Positions 46,737 to 53,581 of a stretch of DNA of 53,581 nt are shown piece after piece. This DNA comes from Thiofaba sp049322715 (GTDB lineage Bacteria > Pseudomonadota > Gammaproteobacteria > Halothiobacillales > Halothiobacillaceae), in contig JBMOQP010000037.1 of the NCBI GenBank assembly GCA_049322715.1, positions 1-53,581 of the forward strand, in the 5' to 3' direction. A program made the position numbers and the translations under genes. Position 1 is the stretch's first letter, and every line of letters starts with the position of its first letter. A model generated the notes under the pieces. That model was not told where the DNA came from and did not search any database. It saw nothing but the letters and a program-made list of their open reading frames with translations.

Positions 46737-48889
46737 TCGGCCTGCAGGATGAGGGCGCCGAGCGGCGGCAGGATCAGGCGGATGGAGAAGGGCAGTCCAT
46801 TCCAGCCGGTCGCCTCGGCCTCGGTCTCGGCCGGCCCGACGTTGCTTCCGCCGTAGGTCTCGGCATCCGTATTGAGCAGCACGCGGTAACGCCCCGGGGC
46901 AGGTACGCCAACCCGGTAGCCCTCCCGCGGAACCGGGGTGAAGTTCATCACCACCAGCACCTGCTGGCCGCTATCCTGGCGCAGATAGCTCAGCACGGAT
47001 TGCGCGGCGTCGCCGCAGTCCACCCAGTGGAAGCCGCTCCAGTCGAAGTCGCGGGCATGCAGGGCGGGCAGTTTTCGGTACAGCCGGTTCAGGTCGCCGA
47101 TCAGGCGCTGCATGCCGCCATGCTGCGGGTACTGGGTCACCCACCATTCGAGTTCGCGGCCGAAGGCCCACTCTGCCACCTGGCCGAATTCGCCGCCCAT
47201 GAACAGCAGCTTCTTGCCGGGATAGGTCCACATCATGCTGAACAGCAGGCGCAGATTGGCGAAGCGCTGCCACTCGTCGCCGGCCATCTTGCCCACCAGC
47301 GAACCCTTGCCGTGCACGACCTCGTCGTGGGAGAGGGGCAGGACGAAGTTTTCCGAGAAGGCGTACAGCAGCCCGAAGGTGAGGTCGTTGTGGTGGTGCT
47401 GGCGGTGGATGGGGTCGCGGCCCATGTAGCCGAGCGTGTCGTGCATCCAGCCCATGTTCCACTTCATGGTGAAGCCGAGGCCGCCGACGTCGGTCGGCCG
47501 GGTCACGCCCGGCCAGGCGGTGGATTCCTCGGCGATGACCGAGGCGCCGGGGAAGCGGCCGTGCACCACGCGATTGAGCTCGCGCAGGAACTCGATCGCC
47601 TCGAGGTTCTCCCTTCCGCCGTACTGGTTGGGCAGCCAGTCATGCGGGTCGCGCGAGTAGTCGAGGTAGAGCATCGAGGCGACCGCGTCCACGCGCAGGC
47701 CATCGATGTGGTATTCCTCCAGCCAGTGCACGGCGGAGGCGAGCAAGAAGTTGCGTACCTCGTTGCGGCCGTAGTTGAAGATGTAGGTGCCCCAGTCGCG
47801 GTGTTCACCACGGCGCGGATCCGCGTGCTCGTACAGCGGGGTGCCGTCGAAGCGGGCCAGCGCCCACTCGTCCTTGGGGAAGTGGCCGGGGGCCCAGTCG
47901 AGCAGTACGCCGATGCCGTGCTGGTGCAGGTGGTCGACGAAGTAGCGGAAATCGTCGGGGGTGCCGAAGCGGCTGGTGGGGGCGAAGTAGCCGGTGGTCT
48001 GATAGCCCCAGGAATCGTCCAGCGGGTGTTCGGTGATGGGGAGCAGCTCGACATGGGTGAAGCCAAGCGGTTCGAGGTAGTCGACCAGCTGGTGGGCGAG
48101 GGTGCGGTAGTCGAGGAAACTGCCGTCCTCGCGGCGGCGCCATGAGCCGAGGTGGACCTCGTAGATCGACATCGGTCGGTTCAGCCAGCCCTCCTGCCCG
48201 CGGCTCTGCATCCATGTCCCGTCGTTCCATGCATGCGTGGATGGGGCGGGCACGCGGGCGGCCGTGCCCGGCCGGTGCTCGAACCAGGCCCCATAGGGGT
48301 CGGTCTTGAGCAGGATGGCTCCGTTGTCGCGGTTGCGTAGCTCGTACTTGTACAGATCGCCGGGCACGAGTCCCGGGATGAACAGCTCCCACAGCCCGCC
48401 GCCGCCCCGGCTGCGCATCATGTTGCGCCGGCCGTCCCACTGGTTGAAATCACCCACCACGCTGACGCGCTCGGCGTTCGGTGCCCACACGGCGAAGCGC
48501 ACGCCGTCGATGCCGTCAACCTGGTGGGGATGGGCGCCCAGCACGCGGTAGACATGCCAGTGGCGGCCCTCGCCAAACAGGTACATGTCCAACTCGCCGA
48601 GCTGGGGCTCGAAGGTGTAGGGGTCGATCAGTTCGAAGGCATGGCCATTACGGTCGGTGCAATGCAGGCTGTGATGCCGGGGCAGGTCGCCGTCCGGACC
48701 TTCCCACTGCCACAGGCCGCGCGGATCGATGCGTTCCATGGCGGGTCCCTGCGGTCCGAGCCTGACCGAAGCGGCCTGTGGCAGCAGGGCGCGCACGCAG
48801 GACCAGCCCTCGCCGAGGGGGTGCCTGCCGAGCAGGCTGAAGGGGTCGTGGTGGCGTCCGTCGAGCAGACGGGCAATCGACTGATCCAT
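46733..48889 (-). CDS. glgB: 1,4-alpha-glucan branching enzyme
   Basis: Introduces alpha-1,6 branches in glycogen. 718 residues: an N-terminal CBM48-type module pair (about 15-220) and a GH13_9 barrel. The catalytic residues are Asp401 (DGLRVDAVASMLYLDYSR), Glu454 (VIAEEST) and Asp522 (LPLSHDEVVHGK). It leads the leftward unit glgB-glgA and is divergent from glgC. Confidence 0.97.
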   Translation of the reverse strand: MDQSIARLLDGRHHDPFSLLGRHPLGEGWSCVRALLPQAASVRLGPQGPAMERIDPRGLWQWEGPDGDLPRHHSLHCTDRNGHAFELIDPYTFEPQLGELDMYLFGEGRHWHVYRVLGAHPHQVDGIDGVRFAVWAPNAERVSVVGDFNQWDGRRNMMRSRGGGGLWELFIPGLVPGDLYKYELRNRDNGAILLKTDPYGAWFEHRPGTAARVPAPSTHAWNDGTWMQSRGQEGWLNRPMSIYEVHLGSWRRREDGSFLDYRTLAHQLVDYLEPLGFTHVELLPITEHPLDDSWGYQTTGYFAPTSRFGTPDDFRYFVDHLHQHGIGVLLDWAPGHFPKDEWALARFDGTPLYEHADPRRGEHRDWGTYIFNYGRNEVRNFLLASAVHWLEEYHIDGLRVDAVASMLYLDYSRDPHDWLPNQYGGRENLEAIEFLRELNRVVHGRFPGASVIAEESTAWPGVTRPTDVGGLGFTMKWNMGWMHDTLGYMGRDPIHRQHHHNDLTFGLLYAFSENFVLPLSHDEVVHGKGSLVGKMAGDEWQRFANLRLLFSMMWTYPGKKLLFMGGEFGQVAEWAFGRELEWWVTQYPQHGGMQRLIGDLNRLYRKLPALHARDFDWSGFHWVDCGDAAQSVLSYLRQDSGQQVLVVMNFTPVPREGYRVGVPAPGRYRVLLNTDAETYGGSNVGPAETEAEATGWNGLPFSIRLILPPLGALILQAE

Positions 48890-48998
48890 GGGTTCTCCCG
48901 GCGGTCGAGGCTGCAGTAGTTTTTTAACAGACTAGACTCATAGTACAGGCCTTAAGTTACAGTCGAAAACGGTCATCCAAGCCAAGGAGCATGTCGAT
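48890..48998. promoter_or_regulatory. Divergent control region between glgBA and glgC
   Basis: 109 bases that must hold promoters for both directions; the middle (48915-48960) is AT-rich against its surroundings, with TTTTTTAACAG and CTCATAGTACAGG. AAGGAG at 48984-48989 is the glgC ribosome site. No confident -35/-10 assignment and no clear operator were found. Confidence 0.5.
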
Positions 48999-50270
48999 AT
49001 GCTGATCGCACAGCCGCAGCGTCTAGTCAGCCGCATTACCCGGGATACCCTGGCCCTGGTGCTGGCGGGGGGGCGAGGATCGCGCCTCAAGCAGCTGACC
49101 GACTGGCGGGCCAAGCCCGGAGTGCCATTCGGCGGCAAGTTCCGCATCATCGACTTCCCGCTGTCCAACTGCGTGAATTCGGGCATCCGCCGCATCGGCG
49201 TGCTGACCCAATACAAGGCGCATTCGCTGATCCGCCACATCCAGCTCGGCTGGGGCAATTCCAACCCGTCGATGGGCGAGTTCATCGAGCTTCTGCCGGC
49301 CCAGCAGCGTATCCACGAGAACTCGTGGTATTCCGGCACCGCGGATGCCGTGTATCAGAACCTCGACATCATCCGCTCCCATGATCCCGAGTACGTGCTG
49401 ATCCTCGCCGGCGACCACATCTACAAGATGGACTACGGTCTCATGTTGGCCTATCACGTGGAAAAGCAGGCCGACCTGACCATCGGTTGCATCCAGGTTC
49501 CGCTCGAGGAGGCCAAGGCCTTCGGCGTGATGGGCATCGATGCCGACGGACGGGTGCAGCGCTTCCGGGAGAAGCCCGACAACCCGGACCCCATCCCCGG
49601 CAAGCCGGATACCGCGCTGGCTTCGATGGGGATCTACGTGTTCAACACCAAGTTCCTGTACGAGCAGCTGATCCGCGATGCCGATGACCCGAAGTCGGAG
49701 CACGACTTCGGCAAGAACATCATCCCGTCGGTCATCAACAACTACCGCGTGTTCGCCTACCCCTTCCTCGACGTGCAGAGCGGCAAGCAGAGCTATTGGC
49801 GCGACGTTGGGACGGTGGATTCGTACTGGGCCGCCAATCTCGAGCTGATCGGCGTCACCCCGGACCTGAACCTTTACGACAAGGAATGGCCGATCTGGAC
49901 CTACCAGGAACAGCTGCCTCCGGCCAAGTTCGTATTCGACGATGAGGACCGCCGTGGCATGGCGGTGGACTCCATGGTCTCTGGCGGCTGCATCATCTCC
50001 GGCGCCGTCGTGCGCCACTCGCTGCTTTTCTCCAACGTGGTCGTGAAGACCGGGGCGATGGTGCAGGACAGCGTGATCCTACCGAACGTCACGGTGGGCG
50101 AGGGCGCGCGGGTGCGCAAGGCGGTGGTCGACAAGGGGTGCATCATCCCGCCAGGGATGGTGATCGGCGAGGATCCGTCCGAGGACCGCAAGCGCTTCGA
50201 GGTCAGCCCTGGCGGGGTGGTGCTGGTGACCCCGGAGATGCTCCACCAGCCCCTGCATCATGTCCGCTGA
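48999..50270 (+). CDS. glgC: Glucose-1-phosphate adenylyltransferase (ADP-glucose pyrophosphorylase)
   Basis: Makes ADP-glucose, the committed and allosterically controlled step of glycogen synthesis. 423 residues. The nucleotide-binding LALVLAGGRGSRLKQLTDWRAKPGVPFGG is near residue 18, the catalytic aspartate segment AGDHIYKMDYG near 146, and a C-terminal left-handed beta-helix follows. The ATG at 48999 is chosen because the one at 48991 runs into a stop after four codons. It overlaps the GH57 gene by 11 bases. Confidence 0.97.
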   Translation: MLIAQPQRLVSRITRDTLALVLAGGRGSRLKQLTDWRAKPGVPFGGKFRIIDFPLSNCVNSGIRRIGVLTQYKAHSLIRHIQLGWGNSNPSMGEFIELLPAQQRIHENSWYSGTADAVYQNLDIIRSHDPEYVLILAGDHIYKMDYGLMLAYHVEKQADLTIGCIQVPLEEAKAFGVMGIDADGRVQRFREKPDNPDPIPGKPDTALASMGIYVFNTKFLYEQLIRDADDPKSEHDFGKNIIPSVINNYRVFAYPFLDVQSGKQSYWRDVGTVDSYWAANLELIGVTPDLNLYDKEWPIWTYQEQLPPAKFVFDDEDRRGMAVDSMVSGGCIISGAVVRHSLLFSNVVVKTGAMVQDSVILPNVTVGEGARVRKAVVDKGCIIPPGMVIGEDPSEDRKRFEVSPGGVVLVTPEMLHQPLHHVR

Positions 50271-52011
50271 GGCCGATGCGATGGCCAGCCGCCTGCATGT
50301 CGTGCTGCTGTGGCACATGCATCAGCCTGAATACCGCGATCCCTTCAGCGGACAGTACCAGCGTCCGTGGACCTACCTCCACGCGATCAAGGACTACGTG
50401 GACATGGCCGCTCACCTCGAGGCGCATCCCGAGGCCCATGCGGTGGTCAACTTCGTGCCCGTCCTGCTCGAGCAGATCGAGGACTACGCCGGGGCCCTGC
50501 GGGCGCACCTCGCCGGCGGGGGGGCACTGCCGGACCCGCTCCTGGCTGCGTTGGCTTCGGGCGATGCGCCCGCGGGGGGCGCGGAGCGCGCAGGGCTGCT
50601 CGAGGCTTGCCTGAAGGCCCACGAGCAGCGGCTGATCCGGCGTTTTGCTCCCTATGCCCGCCTGGCGCGGATCGCACGGGATTTCCTCGTCCATCCGGAG
50701 GGCCTGGTCTACCTTGAGGGATCCTTCTTCGTCGACCTCAACGTCTGGTACCACTTGGCCTGGCTAGGGGAGAGCGTGCGCCGCCAGGACGCGCGCGCCC
50801 GCCGCCTGATCCACAAGGCCAGCGGCTTTGACGCGGAGGATCGCCGTCAGCTACTGGAGCTTCTCGCCGACCTGATGGGGGGGGTGATCGAGCGCTACCG
50901 GCAACTGGCCGACTGTGGCCAGGTCGAGTTGAGCATGACCCCTTATGCCCATCCCATCATGCCGCTGCTGCTCGACATGGAGTCCGCGTGCGAGGCCTGG
51001 CCCGAGGTGGTGCTGCCCGATGTAACCGACTATCCCGGCGGGGAGGAGCGAGTGCGCTGGCATCTCGCGGAGGGATTGCGCGTGTTCGAACGCTTCTTCG
51101 GCTGCCGACCCGCCGGCTGCTGGCCATCCGAGGGCAGCCTCAGCGAGCGGACCCTGCCACTGCTGGCGGAGGCCGGCTTCCGCTGGTGCGCCACCGGCAG
51201 CCAGGTTCTGCACAACAGCCTGCACCAGGCCGGCCTGTTCGAGAACTATCGCCATTGCCTGCACCGCTTCTACCAGTACAGCATGAATGGCAACGGGGGG
51301 AACGGAAACGGCGTGGCCAAGGCGACGCCGACCCTGTTCTTCCGAGACGACGGTCTCTCCGACCTGATCGGCTTCCGCTACGCGGACTGGCATGCCGATC
51401 ATGCGGTGGAGGATCTGGTCCGCCATCTGGAAACCATCGCGGATGCCTGCCACGACGGCCAGTATGTCGCCTCCATCATCATGGACGGGGAGAACGCCTG
51501 GGAGTACTACCCGGAGAATGGCTATTACTTCCTCGATGCCCTCTACCGCCGCCTGGTGGAGCACCCGCGCCTGCATCTGACCACCTATCAGCAGCTGTTG
51601 GACGAGGCCCCGCCGATCACCCCGATCCCGCGGCTCGTCGCCGGAAGCTGGGTCTATGGCACCTTCTCCACCTGGATCGGCGAGAAGGACAAGAACCATG
51701 CCTGGGCGCTGCTGATCGAGGCCAAGAAGGTCTATGACCGCGTCGTGGCCAGCGGCCGCCTGACGGACGAACAGGGCCGCGCCGCCGAGCGGCAGCTCGG
51801 CATCTGCGAGGGGTCCGACTGGTTCTGGTGGTTTGGTGACTACAACCCCGCGGATGCCGTGCGCGATTTCGAGCGTCTGTTCCGCCTGCACCTGCGCCGG
51901 CTCTACGAGCTGCTGGGCGAGCCCCCGCCCGGGGTCCTCGAGCATGTCCTCGCCGAAGGTCACGGAGCGCCCTCCATGGGCGGTGTCATGCGCACGGGGC
52001 AGGTCGGATGA
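50260..52011 (+). CDS. GH57 family alpha-glucan-active glycoside hydrolase
   Basis: 583 residues. The GH57 motifs are in order: HMHQPEY (residues 19-25), the WPSEGSLSE segment with nucleophile Glu291, and IIMDGENAWEYY with acid/base Asp409. The family holds alpha-amylases, amylopullulanases and 4-alpha-glucanotransferases, so the exact reaction is not readable from motifs. There is no signal peptide, so it should act on cytosolic glycogen or maltodextrins. It starts inside the end of glgC and overlaps malQ by 4 bases, which argues for a role in glycogen turnover. A second in-frame ATG at 50281 is possible. Confidence 0.92.
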   Translation: MSAEADAMASRLHVVLLWHMHQPEYRDPFSGQYQRPWTYLHAIKDYVDMAAHLEAHPEAHAVVNFVPVLLEQIEDYAGALRAHLAGGGALPDPLLAALASGDAPAGGAERAGLLEACLKAHEQRLIRRFAPYARLARIARDFLVHPEGLVYLEGSFFVDLNVWYHLAWLGESVRRQDARARRLIHKASGFDAEDRRQLLELLADLMGGVIERYRQLADCGQVELSMTPYAHPIMPLLLDMESACEAWPEVVLPDVTDYPGGEERVRWHLAEGLRVFERFFGCRPAGCWPSEGSLSERTLPLLAEAGFRWCATGSQVLHNSLHQAGLFENYRHCLHRFYQYSMNGNGGNGNGVAKATPTLFFRDDGLSDLIGFRYADWHADHAVEDLVRHLETIADACHDGQYVASIIMDGENAWEYYPENGYYFLDALYRRLVEHPRLHLTTYQQLLDEAPPITPIPRLVAGSWVYGTFSTWIGEKDKNHAWALLIEAKKVYDRVVASGRLTDEQGRAAERQLGICEGSDWFWWFGDYNPADAVRDFERLFRLHLRRLYELLGEPPPGVLEHVLAEGHGAPSMGGVMRTGQVG

Positions 52012-53459
52012 TGGAGGGGGGGGAATCCGAAATCCTGAGCCATCGCCGCGCGGGCATCCTCCTCCATCCCACCTCGCTGCCCGGCGGAACGCTGGGCGAT
52101 GAGGCCCACCACCTCGTCGACCGTCTCGCCGCCTGCGGCATCACCCTCTGGCAGATGCTGCCGCTCGGACCGACCCATGTCGATGGCTCGCCCTACCAGT
52201 GCCTGTCATCCCATGCCGGCAGTTCCTCCCTCATCAGCCTTGAGCGGCTGCGTCAGGAGGGCTGGCTGGAGCCTTCCGGCACGAGCCTGCGGGACGCGTT
52301 CGCCGGCTTCATGCGCCGCGCCCGGCCGGATGAACGCATGGCGTTCTCCTCCTTCATGGAGCAGGAGGCGGCATGGCTGGAGGACTACGCCATGTTCGTC
52401 GCCCTGCGCGAGAGGCACGGCGGGCAGGCCTGGTATGACTGGCCCCCCTCGCTGCGCGACCGCGATGCGGATGCGCTGCGCCAGGCGCGGGTCGAACTGC
52501 ACGAGCGCATCGACCTGGTGCGCTTCGAGCAGTTCGTCTTCTTCCGCCAGTGGCGTGCGCTCAGGTCCCACGCGCGGCGGCAGGGCATCCTTCTGTTCGG
52601 CGATGTGCCAATCTACGTTGCGCACGACAGTGCCGAGGTCTGGGCGCGCCCGGATCTGTTCACCGTGGACGAGCAGGGACGGGCGGAGGAGGTGGCCGGC
52701 GTGCCACCCGACTACTTCTCCGCCACAGGCCAGCGTTGGGGCAATCCCCTCTATCGCTGGGAGCGGCACGAGGCCGACGGCTTCGCCTGGTGGAAGGCGC
52801 GCTTCGCCACCCAGTTCAAGTTGTTCGACCTGGTGCGCATTGATCACTTCCGCGGTCTCGAGGCCTACTGGGCCATCCCCGCCGCCTGCGAGACCGCCAT
52901 CGACGGCCGCTGGATCAAGGCGCCGGGCGAGGCGCTCTTGAGCGCCCTGAACGAGCACTTCGGCCCCCTGCCGGTGGTGGCCGAGGATCTCGGCATCATC
53001 ACCGACGAGGTCACCGAGCTGCGCCAGCGCCACGCACTGCCCGGCATGCGCATTCTGCACTTCGCCTTCGACGGCAACCCCGACAACCCCTACCTGCCGC
53101 ACAACCACACGCGGGATTCCGTGGTCTACACCGGAACCCACGACAACGACACCACCCTCGGCTGGTGGGCCGCGCTGGATGACGGGACGCGCGCGCGCGC
53201 GCTCGAGTACCTCGGCCACATCCCCGAGCCCATGCCCTGGCCGCTGATCCGCGCGGCCCTCGAGTCCGTCGCCAACCTCGTCATCCTGCCGTTGCAGGAC
53301 GTGCTCGAACTCGGCAGCGAGGCGCGCATGAACACCCCGGGCACCACCGAGGGCAACTGGCAGTGGCGTTTCGACTGGGGGCAATGGGACGAGGCGCGGA
53401 GCGAGCGCCTGCGGCGGGAGATCGAGATGTACGGCCGGCGGCCGGACCGATTTGCCTAA
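52008..53459 (+). CDS. malQ: 4-alpha-glucanotransferase (amylomaltase)
   Basis: GH77 enzyme that disproportionates malto-oligosaccharides. 483 residues, the short bacterial form. The start GILLHPTSLPGGTLGD and the catalytic Asp279 (VRIDHFRGLE), Glu326 (VAEDLG) and Asp379 (THDNDTT) are present, and the gene is complete. ATG at 52008 overlaps the GH57 stop; ATG at 52011 is an equal alternative. It closes the glgC-GH57-malQ unit. Confidence 0.96.
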   Translation: MMEGGESEILSHRRAGILLHPTSLPGGTLGDEAHHLVDRLAACGITLWQMLPLGPTHVDGSPYQCLSSHAGSSSLISLERLRQEGWLEPSGTSLRDAFAGFMRRARPDERMAFSSFMEQEAAWLEDYAMFVALRERHGGQAWYDWPPSLRDRDADALRQARVELHERIDLVRFEQFVFFRQWRALRSHARRQGILLFGDVPIYVAHDSAEVWARPDLFTVDEQGRAEEVAGVPPDYFSATGQRWGNPLYRWERHEADGFAWWKARFATQFKLFDLVRIDHFRGLEAYWAIPAACETAIDGRWIKAPGEALLSALNEHFGPLPVVAEDLGIITDEVTELRQRHALPGMRILHFAFDGNPDNPYLPHNHTRDSVVYTGTHDNDTTLGWWAALDDGTRARALEYLGHIPEPMPWPLIRAALESVANLVILPLQDVLELGSEARMNTPGTTEGNWQWRFDWGQWDEARSERLRREIEMYGRRPDRFA

Positions 53460-53476
53460 GGAAATGCTTATGTCTT

Positions 53477-53520
53477 GACACGCTCCCCCCTGGAGTGTGT
53501 CCTCCGGCTGATCCCCGGAG
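53477..53520. repeat. Two hairpins after malQ
   Basis: GACACGCTCC (53477-53486) pairs with GGAGTGTGTC (53492-53501) with one G-T pair; CTCCGG (53502-53507) pairs with CCGGAG (53515-53520). No T run follows. They may end the malQ transcript or start another hairpin cluster cut by the window edge. The last 60 bases show nothing else recognisable. Confidence 0.6.
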
Positions 53521-53581
53521 CGATGGCAGGACAGGCTGTGGAAATGCTGAGGTTGTTCGAACCTGTGATTCAGATCAGCCG

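Overview
This is a 53.6 kb, strongly GC-rich chromosomal stretch that reads as a gammaproteobacterium. The gene order is Pseudomonas-like: leuCDB-asd-fimV-truA-trpF-accD-folC-dedD on the left and mtnA-gyrA-serC-pheA-hisC-tyrA-aroA-cmk-rpsA-ihfB in the middle. It is not a pseudomonad arrangement throughout: trpBA sits between trpF and accD, dnaB-alr follows dedD, serA is inserted in the aromatic supraoperon, TyrA and AroA are separate proteins, and a glycogen/alpha-glucan locus closes the window. A Chromatiales-type (purple or sulfur-oxidising) relative is a reasonable guess, but the window alone does not prove it.

Layout. 1-204: probable right end of an insertion sequence. 253-1868: LysR regulator and CREST/ceramidase-like membrane protein, divergent from leuC. 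1957-7408: leucine synthesis (leuCDB), an M23 peptidase and asd. 7409-8176: 768 bases without a gene, filled with hairpins. 8177-19917: fimV, truA, trpFBA, accD, folC, dedD, dnaB, alr. 20008-24554: DegS-type protease, metE and its divergent regulator metR. 24636-29673: Mn-type superoxide dismutase, argD-argF-argA, rsmJ. 29784-31669: OmpA-like protein and mtnA. 31761-45004: gyrA, serC, serA, pheA, hisC, tyrA, aroA, cmk, rpsA, ihfB, pyrF. 45237-53459: glgB-glgA facing away from glgC-GH57-malQ.

Functionally the window is mostly housekeeping: branched-chain, aspartate-family, tryptophan, phenylalanine/tyrosine, serine, histidine, arginine and methionine synthesis, DNA supercoiling and replication, fatty-acid initiation, cell-wall work and storage polysaccharide. 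Many genes overlap by 4 bases (ATGA or GTGA), so translational coupling is common.

The unusual signal is a scattered family of short, perfect or near-perfect stem-loops. They occur in clusters at leuD/leuB, asd/fimV, dnaB/alr, alr/degS, tyrA/aroA and pyrF/glgA, and also inside the reading frames of dedD and the 5' end of alr. Several have the same hexamer loop (ATGGAT or AGGGAT, or the reverse complement) on stems whose sequences differ but stay complementary, often directly after a small hairpin with a GNRA or GAA loop. Blocks of 25 to 60 bases are shared between loci at about 84 to 93 percent identity. I do not recognise this as a named repeat family; it is the best candidate for something undescribed here.
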